64,000 bases of DNA, taken from Evernia prunastri. Lineage: Eukaryota; Ascomycota; Lecanoromycetes; Lecanorales; Parmeliaceae. Position 1 is the first letter of the stretch. Each line of letters starts with the position of its first letter. Positions 45,246 to 57,492 of this stretch are shown here, one piece after another. The notes under the pieces are model-generated. The model was not told the origin of the DNA, made no database searches, and saw only the letters and a list, made by a program, of their open reading frames with translations. The stretch is from contig NKYR01000009.1 in NCBI GenBank assembly GCA_003184365.1, positions 62,001-126,000 on the forward strand, written 5' to 3'. The position numbers and the translations under genes were made by a program.

Positions 45246-48163
45246 ATGTCATCCATCATCAGCAACGACAACAACAACAACAATAATAACAAAGCTTCAT
45301 CTTCGCTCACGGTCATGGAGGAGTATTCTTTCGCAAACTCCAGCGCCCTTGACTTTCCCGTCAATGTGAGAATGTTGGTCCCTATTGAACATCCGCTTGA
45401 GCTACCTTGCTAACCTGAAACCTAAGAGGAAGCTTGGAAGGCCAATATAACCCACCGCCATTTTCAACGCTGCTGCAGAGGCCTGATCTACGCCACGTCG
45501 GTTCAAATACAAGGTATATGGTAAATTTTCTGTGCGTCGATCTATTGCTAAAATGTTGCAGCCCCAATTCTGACTTATATGTCACTGCTCAACTATGGGC
45601 AGATTCCAAACCCTTGACCGTGTCTGTGCAGACTGCCCATCGATCTTTCAAGCTTGGTCGCATTTGGAATGAATGGCTTGAGCTTCCCATCAAGATTTCC
45701 ACTTTGCCTCTAAGCTCGCAGCTGGCCATCACAGTATGGGATCTGTCGCCTACCGGCGGGGACGGAGCCCGTGGTCACGCGATCCCTTTTGGAGGTACTA
45801 CTATATCACTCTTTGACAAAGATAGTACTTTGCAGAAAGGTCGGCACAAGTGTAGGCTCTATCGGCACAAGGCAGCAGATGGGTTTTCATCAACGACTAC
45901 CCCCGCGACCCTACTAGCGCAGAGGAACAGGGGTGGGAATGGTTTCAGCGATGGTCACATTACCTCACCCGAAGAGGAGGAGCTTGAGAGACTGGAGAAG
46001 CTTTTTAAAAAGCACGAGATGGGAGAGATACCACGTGTCGACTGGTTGGACAAACTTGTCTTCAAAGCCGTAGAGAAGCAAAGGCGGCTAGTAGAAACCT
46101 CAGCAAGGGTATCTTCGAAAGCGAGGAGAAGAAAGTCGGCTCTTAGACCTGGAGTCGAACAAATCGATGCAGATTTTGATGAAGATGAAAAGGAGGAGGA
46201 GTTGTACACACTGTTAATTGATTTCCCGAGATTTGATTTTCCTGTCGTGTATACTGATCACGAGTATGCTCCTCCCCCTATCTCATCTCAAACACACCAT
46301 GCGCCACCGACTGGCAATGTCAATTTAAAACCGCCTCCCGAAGTACAGCTTGGTCCAGGTATCAATGGAACAGTGAACGGAGTGGGTGACGATGATGAGA
46401 ATGCCCCTCCACTGATCCGAATTTATGACCCAGAAGTTGGTGCCAAGGATAACCCACCCGAGAGTAAGCACAGAAGGCTTGTTCGAAGTCATCGAACTGG
46501 TGTCTTAGATCGAGACCTGAAACCCAACGCGAAGATTCGGGATGAACTGAACACAATCGTCTCCTATGGCCCTACTCAAGAGCTTAACGCAGAAGAGAAA
46601 GATTTGGTCTGGAAATTCAGGCATCATCTCACGCGCGACAAGCGGGCATTGACCAAATTTGTCAAATCTGTTGCGTGGCATGATCAAAGCGAGGCTCGTC
46701 AAGCGGTCCAGCTTCTCCCGAAGTGGACAGAGATAGATGTCGATGATGCCCTGGAGCTTTTGGGACCTACTTTTGATAACCCAGCGGTCAGAGCTTATGC
46801 CGTTGATCGCCTACGAGAGTCAGACGATGACGAGCTGCTTTTGTACCTTCTTCAACTGGTTCAAGCACTGAAGTTCGAGAAAATATCATCGGAGCCGCAG
46901 AGTGGCAGTAATCAAGATTCCTCATTGGCAAAGTTCCTCATCTCGCGAGCAACAAAAAACTTAATGTTGGGCAACTTTCTGCATTGGTATCTAATGGTGG
47001 AGTGTGATGACAGGAGTCCAGATCAGATTAAGGGGCATCGAAAGCTATTTGCAAAAGTCGAATTCGATTTCATGACGGAGCTCATGGAATTATCAGAAGG
47101 AGCAGAGCGACGAAAGACTCTTCTTCGACAAGGAGAATTGATTACAGTGTTATCGAAGATATCGAAAGAGATACGGTTTTCAAGAGAAGACAGACCTCGA
47201 AAGCTGCAGCGCCTGAAAAAGTACCTTGGAGATCCCAAAAATGAATTGACGGCCTTTGATCCTCCCCTACCACTTCCTCTGGACCCGAGCGTCTCCATCG
47301 TTGGCTGCTACCCAGAGGAATCTCTTGTTTTCAAATCTTCACTTTACCCCTTACTTATCCACTTCAAGACTTCGGATGGCAAAAAATACCCAATCATCTT
47401 CAAAACAGGTGACGATCTCCGTCAAGATCAGCTCGTAATCCAAATAATTTCGTTGATGGATCGTCTCTTACGCAAAGAGAACCTTGACCTCAAGCTCTCT
47501 CCATATCGCATCTTGGCCACCAGCGCCAACGCTGGGGCTGTCCAATTTGTACCGTCTGTAAGCTTAGCGGCAGCTTCCGCCAAGTACAAAGGCAGTATCC
47601 TTGCCTACCTGCGCGCCAACAACCCCGACACTACTGCCGATTTGGGTGTCCGGCCGTCAGCCATGGACACCTATGTGAAATCATGTGCAGGCTATTGTGT
47701 AATCACTTACCTTTTGGGTGTGGGAGATCGCCACCTTGATAACCTCCTCCTCGCACCATCCGGTCACTTCTTTCACGCTGATTTTGGCTACATACTTGGC
47801 CGTGACCCCAAACCCTTCGCACCGCAGATGAAACTTTGCAAAGAAATGGTTGAGGGTATGGGTAGCTCCGCCTCTCCACATTACGCCGCATTCAAGTCGT
47901 ATTGCTTTACTGCCTACACGACATTGCGGAAGTCGAGCAATCTCATCCTGAACTTGTTCAGTTTGATGGTGGATGCAAACATACCTGATATCAAAGTGGA
48001 ACCAGGGCGGGTGGTGGAGAAGGTGAGAGAGAGATTCCATCTTGAGATGAGCGAGGAGGAAGCAATGAGGCATTTCGAAGGTTTGATTGTCGATAGCGTG
48101 GGAAGCATCTTTCCTGTTGTTATTGATACTATTCATAACATGATGCAAGGGCTCAGAGCCTAA
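45246..48163 (+). CDS. VPS34: Class III phosphatidylinositol 3-kinase Vps34
   Basis: Three exons: 45246..45373, 45427..45513 and 45562..48163. The sum is 2817 nt, 938 aa. It makes PI3P for endosomal sorting and autophagy with Vps15 and Vps30/Atg6. The N-terminal C2 domain is recognised by SDLYVTAQLWADSKPLTV, and the helical (PIK) domain by WKFRHHLTRDKRALTKFVKS. The kinase domain has the P-loop IFKTGDDLRQDQL, the catalytic loop GVGDRHLDNLLL, the activation loop HADFGYILGRDPKPF and the C-terminal helix at FPVVIDTIHNMMQGLRA. A fungal acidic/Pro insert lies around residues 270-360. The Asn-repeat start at 45246 is the first ATG; a second, MEEYSFANSS, at 45315 is nearer the usual N-terminus. The second intron (48 nt) is in frame and stop-free. 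Confidence 0.95.
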
Positions 48164-48547
48164 GTAGATTGGGCCGGACGATAAGTGCTGAATCTGGAAG
48201 CATCAAAATGCAGCATCCATCAGACGCTGTGGCAAATGAACACCGAGGACTTGTGTAAATATTGTAGTCTGAAACTCAAAGGCTCTTGGCTGACAGGATC
48301 GACCATGACGGTATATTTTCTTCATGCCTACCTCAAGAGTAAAACGACCAATGGCAAACAGCTTTTAGGACATGCCTGGGTATCTGGTCCATGAAGCCAA
48401 CCAGGTTACTGCCAAAAGTCGCATCAAGAAACGCCCGTGAGTACGTTGTTTGCTGGCAACCCAAGAACAATACCCACCTCTTGTGCATATACACCCATCA
48501 TCCTCTGCTATGTACATTCTGAAGTTCTGAAATATGTACTTATTCCC
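48164..48547. other. Spacer between convergent VPS34 and Ppn2-like genes
   Basis: 384 bp between two stop codons, with no gene seen. Presumably overlapping or adjacent 3' UTRs. Confidence 0.5.
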
Positions 48548-50316
48548 TCACCTCTTAGCCTCCTTTTTATCCCCGGGCTCCCGGTAGTCTTTACACTGTA
48601 CACTCATCACCTTGGGCGCTTCTGCCGCTACTTCATTGTCGATGATAAGCGCAGACAGCTTACCACCTTTGACACAACCGGTGTCCAGGCCTTTGCTGTA
48701 TTTCTGGATTTGTAGGCCTCGACGGGAATCGTGGCCATAGATGACAGTGGAACGTTGCTCGGAAGGTATGAGGGATTGGTATTTGTTCCATAGCTAGAGA
48801 CCTTTTAGCATCGGAGACGTGCAATCATGAATGGAATACTGATGAGCCAATAGACTCAAGAAATACACACTTTAAACCATGGCACCCCATTCGCGCTGCT
48901 GCTCGGAACGTGGGTGTCAAGATCGATCGTCCTCATATGCATCACGCCCATTGGATCTTGTCTTTCCAAACGCACCCCAGGCACTAGACCGGCGTGTACA
49001 ACATGGACATCGCCCAGACCTTTGATCTGACCTATATCTAGGATCACAGGGCAAGAAGCCATGTAATCGATCTGCCTTTTTGTGAATGATTCAGCGAGCC
49101 CCCGATCGACGCCATCGCCATGCGAAAAACTTTCGTCTCCTAACACTTCGTCCTCGCCTTCGCTGTTGTTCTGCCTCATGTCTTCGGGCATGCCCGCTGC
49201 GGGTGGTGACGGCGCCTTTTTGCCCTTTTGTTCTTGGGTTAAACGATGAGAATACAGATCGCGGTAGGCCAGGAGAACGCGGTCTTCATGATTGCCACGA
49301 ACACAAGAGGCGTGAGCTGAAATTGCAAGGTCGATGACTGCGGAAGATAAGGGCCCTTTCGAGATGAAGTCGCCGGCGAAAATCAGATGGTCGGTCCTGG
49401 CTTCGTACTGCACTTCTGCGAGAAGATTCTCCACTGTCATAGCCGCGTATCAACTACGTGGTCCTTTTTGTAGCCGGCTAAGGAAGCACTGAATAAACTT
49501 ACGGTCATCACTACATCCATGCACGTCTCCGATAACAATCAACCTCCTCCGGTCTTCTCCCGCCGGGATTAGACCTTGATCTAGCGTCTTCACGTGAACC
49601 ATGTCCAGGAATTCCGGCCTCGTGTTCTCCCCAAACCACCCTTCCCCCGTTTTCATTCTTCCACTCAATGACTGACTTAGTAGCCGATGCTCGGTCCACG
49701 TAGGGCCTGCCCAGTAATGCCAGTTTCCCCATGTCAAGCTCAGCAGCATGACCAGAAAGAGCACGTATCGCCGAACTCTTGGTGCTAGGCACACTTGTAT
49801 CCAATTGGGAGAAGCGTAACCCGGTGATCCAGGAGAGGATGAGGATGGCGTGTACGAAGTATTTTTCCACTCGTTGCGGATGAGATCGATGAGAGGCCGT
49901 CGTTTTTGATACGATTGATAGGCTCGAGCATCATGCTGGGGTATTCTATAATCATTGTTTCTCAAGCCTCCGTTGTACATATCTTTCTTATACATCCGAG
50001 GAGGCAACGGTGAGCCCTTGTCCCACTCCTGTATGTTGGGGCGGTACTTCTCCGACAGAGCGTGGATATCATCCGCAGAGTTACTGTTTCCTCGTAACCT
50101 TGGTGGGAGGGAGGAGGTGTACAGCTGACTTTCCGGCTGAAGTATGGGATAGAAAGTGAGGTCTCTTTGCAGGCCGTAATCAGTATTCAAGACACGGAGA
50201 TCACGGTCAGATAGTTCGTCTTCAGAAGGATATTCGTCTCCACTACCATAGTCGTCGTACCGAGGAGGGGGTTCGGGATGCCGGGGATGTGCTTGAGGAT
50301 CGTGCGGCGCTTCCAT
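48548..50316 (-). CDS. Ppn2-like vacuolar endopolyphosphatase
   Basis: Three exons: 49503..50316, 48871..49433 and 48548..48793. The sum is 1623 nt, 540 aa. It is a calcineurin-like metallophosphoesterase of the PPP superfamily with GDVHGC (about residue 265), GDFISKGP, RGNHEDRV and HAGLVPGV metal/phosphate motifs, and YGHDSRRGLQIQKYSKGLDT near the end. A single membrane helix (YVLFLVMLLSLTWGNWHYW, about residues 183-201) follows a 180-residue Pro/Ser/Arg-rich cytosolic tail. This matches yeast Ppn2, a Zn-dependent endopolyphosphatase delivered to the vacuole; the substrate here is inferred. A charged insert (KAPSPPAAG...GEDEVLGDE) sits between the NHED motif and the His motif. Tail to tail with VPS34. 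Confidence 0.82.
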
Positions 50317-50550
50317 CTTATTGACCGTGTCTTGGCTCGTCCGTCAATCCAATCGAGCAAATAAAAGGAGGATTAACATTGCGAGCAGTAGCCAAGGCCG
50401 CTCCGAAGCATTGCCAAGCAGCCAAGGTATTCCTCCGGTATTTTATGAATCGCTATGACGCGGCACCGCGGACAACGATTGAAAGCTGGCTAATTTTACC
50501 GAAGTTAGAGTACGGTAGGGCTCGCCCGCAAAAGATACCCGTCAATCATA

Positions 50551-51130
50551 ATTGTCTCCATTAGCTTTCGACCCCCTGCTTAGACCGTGACTTTAATTTT
50601 TAGCTGCATAGTGAGTCGGTCCCCGCAGGGGGTCTGCACCAAAAACCCCCTGTTTCTTGTATTCTATTCTAAATATGCCAAGCCTACAGCGAAAATCGAC
50701 TGCCCTAGTTAGAATACTGAAATTTATAGTAATATTCGGAAGATGGCCCAAGTTTGGCTATCGGGTCCGGGTCCGGGTCCGGATCCGAAAAGTCTTGGCA
50801 TGTTTAGGACTTTTGATCAACATGCTCCCCCCGTTTCTATCATTGATAATTCGATTTGAATGCCGTGTTTGGAGGATCTCGGACGCTGAGAGATAGGAAA
50901 TCTAGCGCCGAGACCCGTTGCCGGAAAGAGGTAACCCGTTGGTTAGGTCATTTAGATAGGGAACGTAATAGGTCTGGTGTCAACTGTCCTCGAAGGTTAG
51001 TAAGGTATACAACGCGGGATATTGCCGTAGGGAGTTAGATTTTGTTACTAACGAATTCGCTATATAATTCTACGCGTCGTAGTATATATTTCTAAGTGGT
51101 TTTGATGAGAATTGATGGATCTGTGATTGA
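50551..51130 (+). repeat. Dispersed repeat, copy A
   Basis: 580 bp starting ATTGTCTCCATTAGCTTTCG. It carries a GGGTCC hexamer run (about 50764-50780) and ends at the N at 51131. Bases from about 50579 on reappear in copy C with only a few differences seen by eye (for example CCCCCCG against CCCCCCC, and GGAGGATC against GGAGGGTC). Small ORFs are identical in both copies but show no known domain, so the element class is not determined. Confidence 0.85.
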
Positions 51131-51131
51131 N
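51131..51131. other. Ambiguous base (N) inside repeat cluster
   Basis: A single N at the point where copy A stops and the inverted copy B starts. Probably an assembly join. Confidence 0.9.
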
Positions 51132-51351
51132 CCGGACCCGATAGCCAAACTTGGGCCATCTTCCGAATATTACTATAAATTTCAGTATTCTAACTAGGGC
51201 AGTCGATTTTCGCTGTAGGCTTGGCATATTTAGAATAGAATACAAGAAACAGGGGGTTTTTGGTGCAGACCCCCTGCGGGGACCGACTCACTATGCAGCT
51301 AAAAATTAAAGTCACGGTCTAAGCAGGGGGTCGAAAGCTAATGGAGACAAT
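51132..51351 (-). repeat. Dispersed repeat, inverted partial copy B
   Basis: Reverse complement of about 50551..50772 of copy A. It starts in the GGGTCC run and ends with the same outer end (GGAGACAAT read on the plus strand). Together with copy C it makes an almost spacer-less palindrome. Confidence 0.85.
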
Positions 51352-51914
51352 CGACCCCCTGCTTAGACCGTGACTTTAATTTTTAGCTGCATAGTGAGTC
51401 GGTCCCCGCAGGGGGTCTGCACCAAAAACCCCCTGTTTCTTGTATTCTATTCTAAATATGCCAAGCCTACAGCGAAAATCGACTGCCCTAGTTAGAATAC
51501 TGAAATTTATAGTAATATTCGGAAGATGGCCCAAGTTTGGCTATCGGGTCCGGGTCCGGGTCCGGATCCGAAAAGTCTTGGCATGTTTAGGACTTTTGAT
51601 CAACATGCTCCCCCCCTTTCTATCATTGATAATTCGATTTGAATGCCGTGTTTGGAGGGTCTCGGACGCTGAGAGATAGGAAATCTAGCGCCGAGACCCG
51701 TTGCCGGAAAGAGGTAACCCGTTGGTTAGGTCATTTAGATAGGGAACGTAATAGGTCTGGTGTCAACTGTCCTCGAAGGTTAGTAAGGTATACAACGCGG
51801 GATATTGCCGTAGGGAGTTAGATTTTGTTACTAACGAATTCGCTATATAATTCTACGCGTCGTAGTATATATTTCTAAGTGGTTTTGATGAGAATTGATG
51901 GATCTGTGATTGAT
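51352..51914 (+). repeat. Dispersed repeat, copy C
   Basis: Direct near-identical copy of 50580..51130, starting CGACCCCCTGCTTAGACC. It lacks the first ~29 bases of copy A and continues past GTGATTGAT into sequence not seen in copy A, because A is cut at the N. Confidence 0.85.
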
Positions 51915-54487
51915 TCAAAAATTTGTTGACACGAAGCTCGTTTTGGATAAAAACGGGGTTTCTGGAGCAGGCGTCCTACAACAAAAGTCCGCGAAGCGAT
52001 CTAGACTTTTTTGAGCTTAGTTCCAGCGCTAACTTGTTAGCCTTTGGGACTAAGGTAGGACGCCGGCGCGAAGGAGGCAACTCAACCCCTCTTCGAGATC
52101 AATTACAAAAATAGGGTTAGGGCTGTCAGTAGCGCTTGGCGCACCTCAGACTTCTGGACCTCTGGATCCCACGTTCGGTTCTCGTATCCGAAAAGCTCCG
52201 TCTCAAAATCTAACTTCTGAGCCTCCCGGCCTATGGGCCTGGGCTTACGATACTCCGTTATACATGCGTACAAACGCAGACAAAAGAGCCTCTCGAATGC
52301 TGAACCACGTGGATCCGCCTGAAACACGTAGCACTATTTCAACGAGAGCCTGGAACAATGCCTTCTCGGTCAGATGACTTGGTGGAAAACTAAAATATCC
52401 TTTACCTGAGTCCGGGATACCGTGCATTCATATAATCACTGCGCCTCGTGACCGTAGCTTTTAGCTGCTCTATCTTTGCTCGTGATATCGAAGTACTCGT
52501 ACCAACGTAATCCCCGCACCGCAGAGGTCAATCAAGTTGGCAAGAGGTTGTTTCTACCTGGCTGTACGATAAGTGTTGGTTGCGCGCCTATGAAGTGCTT
52601 CAGATTGATCGTTACGACCAAGGAAGAGATAGCTGATCAACGACCAATTCGTGCATCCAGCGTCCTCGAAGCGATTCCCAAGACAGTTCCGTCAGCGACA
52701 AGGCATGACGACTTTGTTTCTCGAGCATCTGAATAATACAACCGATTGATTACTTCTTCAACATTGCTGCTCCAGTCACGACTCACGAGCCACAAATTTA
52801 CAGGGCAGGGAAGATAACTGTGACTGACAGACCTCCTACAATAATGTCGCCAGCTCCAGAGACACATTCATGTCCAGGGCGAAACAGGTAGGGGCGAAAA
52901 GGCGAAAGAGATCTCATGCTCGATGGGAGTTTGGAGGCGAACGGATAGAGAGTAATGAAATGATGAGATTGTCAAGATTGACTTTAGTCGCCAGAGCAGA
53001 GGGCTCGCCTTAGTGCAAGGGTCATGTACCTGATAGGCTGACCATCAGAAACGCACAATGGACAAGTATGCGGTAAAACCGGATAGATGACCGCTTCTGC
53101 CTACACTGGGTGACCTCGTGCTTTGAGGTTTTCGAAGATCTGACACGAAGGATAATGAGGCGATGTGCTTAGCGATGCTGAAGGTCTGTCACTGAGACCC
53201 TCATGGTTACGAAGTGTCATGATACCTGAGGCATTTGGTCAGCTATGACGCGTAGCAAGAGACGATCCGATGGACTTAATATGTATGAGATCGAGTTGAC
53301 GACGTCAGATTTGCTACCGAGCGAAAATTGGAGCTTGTCTCGACGTGAGTAGATCTAATGTGCATTACCTTGCCTTGCCTTATGTGACCTTTGACAATGG
53401 GGTAGCTTTACGGGCGTGTATACCTAGGTACGGGGTACCTCACTGGTAGATGTCACGATGTGGAGAAATTACCGGCAGCGAGTTAGCGGCATGGGGGAGA
53501 TCTGAGTACCTTACCTTGGGTACTGCATACTGAGTTTATCAACTTACTCCCAGGATTCAGGTTTTTGATCACCTGAGCCGCATGCAATCGAAAGCTTACT
53601 TTACCTTTTCTATCTTACCGAGCTTACTTGATTAGAAAGATACTCGTTGTCACCTAGATATGCATTTCTGAAGCATCTTGAGGATCATACTCATGTCCTG
53701 GGTACCTACCTTGATTTAGTTATTTGCTCTACCACTCATTCATCATTACCTTTGCCTTTCCCCTCCCCGGTAGGATTGCTTTAGTATTTTACGTCAGCTC
53801 TATGAAACAACAAGTAGGTATTAGGCACACTACTTTCTTGTGCAGTGGATTTCCCGGATCCCGGATGTGCTCTTCCTTTCTTACGAGTAAGTTACCTACT
53901 TCAAAGTAAAGTATGTACGTTAGCCTTCTCACCCCACGATTTCGATATAGGCGCGCTTGTCGCCTAAGGCCAGAGTCAAGTCTCAGGTGAGAGTTTCAAC
54001 TTTCCTTTCAATCTTCACCCCTTGTTCCCACCCTACCCATTGTTCCTAAATTCTTATTATTTAATTACCTTACCCCTTCCTATCCTCATCGTCCAATGAA
54101 TCCTTTCCCCTTTCATGCCCCCCACTCATCCGGGACTCCGAGAGTCAGCCATCTCATATGCGCAGCCAAAGATATTTTCCCGATCCTCAGGCTGTCACTG
54201 CTTTCCGGCTACTTACAACAACTCCCGAAGGATGTAAAAATTTACCAAACAAGTTTCAATTAAGAAACCAAAAAGCTGAAGCTTGCGCCCCAATCCACAT
54301 GCTTAATATTGCCACTTTCAAGCAAAGGAGTCAGCCATTGCCCTGCTACCGTCTAATGATGATATAGTCTAGCATCTGCCCAGTCTCATTATTTTCCCTT
54401 GAACAAATTCCACCTCATGCATTCTCGATTGCAACTAGTCCCCTCAATTTCACTACTTCCCTGCCTCCCTCCCTCTTCGTTCTGTCC
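51915..54487. other. Gene-poor region, 2.6 kb
   Basis: No intact gene seen. The segment 52103..52427 on the minus strand has open frames that recall a decayed NACHT-type P-loop (see findings). 53360-53560 is rich in GGTACC/TACCT motifs. 53990-54130 is CT-rich. A single TAGGGTTAGGG at about 52112 is not a telomere array. Confidence 0.45.
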
Positions 54488-56078
54488 ATGCCGGTGACTG
54501 TCGATGCAATGAGGCGGTCTTCGTCCTTGTTTCCCGTGTCTGCGGCTTTTTTTGTCTTAATATTGGCTGCTGCTTCGCCTTTGCAACGATCTCACTCGAT
54601 GGGAATCGATGAGTCATTATCTTCATTATCTGGGTGGAATCCGTTGCGCCTGCTGCAGCGGGAACGGGACCTGCCACTGCAGGAAAAGAGGCAAACGTTC
54701 AACTGCACGCATGTGTCAGCGGCTTACAACTCCCAGTGCTGGCAAGACCTCCAGCTGAGTAATTTTCTTCTAGGAGGAGGAGAATGGGGAGCAGGATGGA
54801 ACAAATCGACCAGGGTTTGCGACGACCAATCCACTGACATCAATAACAATGACGGTGCAAATTGCTGCTTAGCCACCGAGGCATGGACGACTTGCTTCCT
54901 TCGTCTTGCCCAAGGCGGAGGCGCTCAAGACTGTTCGCAGATCAATGCGCAATTCTGTTCCATGCCATCACAGAACGCATTGAGTGACGACCTGGCTGAT
55001 AGTATCCGGCCCGAAGTCCAATACATACAGAAAACCATATATGGTATCCCTTTGAACTCACCGACCTTTCTTGTGGAACTTTTAGCTAACTCTAGGCTTA
55101 GCGCTCAATGATTTCTTTACTACCTACTATAACGCGCTCACGGCCGCTCAGATCGATGCATCGACGACGATTCAAGGTCTCATCAATGAAGTGGACCCGG
55201 TCAAACCAACCGAGTTTAACCTCATAACCATTCTCACTGCACTGTCCGTTGGGCTGTCATTCTTGGGAGCGCCAAGTATTGCGGTGGCAGTACTCGGACT
55301 GTCCACGCTAGCGAAGTCCGCCGCTCAAGTTTTTACAATCAGTCTGCAGCAAGCACCTGGCACCGCAAAAGCACTTTGGCCAACGGGCACCCAGAACTCG
55401 CAATCCGTCCAAATCGGCAACTTAGAAGCGGAACTAGGGAACAGTACAAATCAGCTTGCAGGCATGATCAACAGTGCGGTGCAACTGCTCATGAGCGATG
55501 TGCCAACGTTCGTCAAATTTGTCGAAAGCGGGCAATATTCGGGCTCAGAATCGCTTTCCTTGCCCAGCAAAGTGGAGGGTCTCGACTATGCTCTCAGGAC
55601 TTACATGACCTCTGAAGCTTTTGCACAGAACGGATGGGTATCCAAACCTCAGATTGGCCCCTACGAAACCGTGCAAGACGTAGAGTCTTCCGTATCAGGA
55701 AGTGGCGGTGCGGGCTGCACCATGGGTAACAACAGCGTCTGCCAGACCGATCAAGGAGCAGCAATATTTTGGAGCCAGCCTACAGGACGCATCTACAGTT
55801 TTGTAAACTCGAATGGTTGGGGCGGCACTTCTGCATATCAGCTACTGCAAGACACTGTGAACAACAATTGGGCCATTCTCCAAATCCTGTTCGATGGCAG
55901 CTTCAATTGCACGGGGCGAGGCAACTTCGGCAACTCGATCGTCAATTTCAATTGGGATGGAACGCTGGACATTGCGTGTATCTCGCAGCTCCCGATGCGA
56001 ATTGGATGCGGACAGTGTCCTGTTCCTCTAGTAAATAACGCCTGCCCTTTTCAGTCGTTTGACTCCTGCGATTCGTGA
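54488..56078 (+). CDS. Secreted protein of unknown function, two hydrophobic helices
   Basis: Two exons, 54488..55043 and 55096..56078; 512 aa. An N-terminal signal sequence (SLFPVSAAFFVLILAAAS) is followed by a pro-like region and a dibasic site in LPLQEKRQTFNC that fits Kex2 processing. A second in-frame ATG at 54509 gives a more usual signal peptide. A Cys-rich part follows (CCLATEAWTTC, CSQINAQFC), then two adjacent hydrophobic stretches (ITILTALSVGLSFLGA and SIAVAVLGLSTLAKSAA, about residues 215-255). A long polar domain with Asn-linked sequons and a C-terminal cluster CGQCPVPLVNNACPF close the protein. I do not recognise a characterised family; similar secreted proteins occur in other filamentous ascomycetes. 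It stands alone in a gene-poor region, which fits but does not prove an effector or wall-associated role. Confidence 0.7.
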
Positions 56079-56543
56079 GTAGGGATGTGAATTATTTTTT
56101 TGACGTTGTGTATATATACCATAGCATATTTTATCGCATCGCACCCCGGCATTGAGCAACGGCGTTTTCTTTTATGTTTCCTTATCGGGGTGCCATTGGA
56201 CAGCTGCGCTGGACTCTTTCTACAAGTCTACAAAATTTGGTCGAACCATGGTCGTTGTGGCAGATGTATCCATGTCTCGTGTAAATAATGGATTCGAGAT
56301 ATCGCTAGGTTAGTTAGCAGGGCGAAAAATGAATGTGTAGTAAGCGTTAAGCAATTTCCCCACGTCCACAATCATTATCAAATTGACCACTGGCAATCAG
56401 GGACGGGTCCGAGAATACCTGCGGAGGATGCGCAAGGCTTCAACTAAGACCCAGGATCCAAGACCCAATGATACACAACCAAGACACCAGACATTGGCTA
56501 TTAGCGAGGCAACTGCAAAATTAGTACTGGGCGTAGTTGATCG

Positions 56544-56632
56544 CTGTCTGGCTGGGCCTTAGTCGCCTGTGAAGTCTGCGGGTTAGCCCATGGGGTCCCG
56601 TTACGTGTTCCGGTATGAATCAATCAATGATA
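56544..56632 (+). repeat. Diverged dispersed repeat, copy 1
   Basis: Shares TCTGGCTGGGCCTT, CCTGTGAAG, CTGCGGG and TCAATCA in the same order with 58055..58143. The rest is diverged. Confidence 0.45.
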
Positions 56633-57492
56633 CAGGGCATGCGGCTCAAGATGAAACTTGTCTCCCGAAAGAATCCTTGTGTAATACATCAACGACCCTC
56701 GCCAGTAGTCATGTTTAGGTACTTCAGGCCAATCTCGATATCTGTTCTTCGGCGTCATTGAAAAATTTGGACGGCCTGAATGGCCGGCTCGTACAACTGC
56801 ATCAGATTCTTTGGGGTTTTCTTTCTGGAAACATCGTTCGAGGCCCAAAGTGCATTGAATCCAAGATCAAAGCCGAATCTTTCGCCCGCAAGAAATTGAG
56901 TACAGACATCGACTAGTAAGAAGATGCTCAGTGTCTGTGAGGAGACCTTTGCAGGCCGGCTTTTTCAAAAGCAAACAATCATGTATTCTGCAAGTGGGTT
57001 CCACGAGTTCCTCGACTGCAGAGTAAGACGAACCCCTTCATAGTCTGTCAACGTCAAGACATTCTCGTCTTGACGCAGAGAAACGCGGATTCCGAGGGTC
57101 TGCCGTAATCAAACAGAGCGAAGCACGTTAGAATTCAGACGTAGACTCAAGGAAGTACATGGAAGTGAAAGAGTGAAAGACCCAGGTAGATCGCTCAAGA
57201 AGACTCCCTTCAAGAAGAGGGGATAAAGTGGCAGCGATCGCTACTCGTAAGATTATGGGTCTATGCCATGGTTCATTGTGAATATTTCATTGCTTCGTAG
57301 AGTCTGGAGTACTTTCGAGGGTAGTTCAGGACCAATTTGGGCAATCATACTCCGTCTATGGGGAGGATTCTAAGGTATTCATCTTGTTACTCTTCGCTTA
57401 AGTGCCTTGATTGTTCAAGGTACTCTTGTAATAATGGCCCTCTGGGAAGTGCTTTGCGGAGGCTTTTGTTTCGTGCTGGCTTCGATTCCTAT

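Noticed and set aside
50657..51821. Repeated ORFs MYSILNMPSLQRKSTALV... and MNAVFGGSRTLRDRKS... as genes
   Set aside because: They occur identically in the repeat copies, show no known domain and are truncated at the N. Treated as part of the repeat.
52108..52120. TAGGGTTAGGG as telomeric sequence
   Set aside because: Less than two units; single-copy chance or an interstitial fragment at most.
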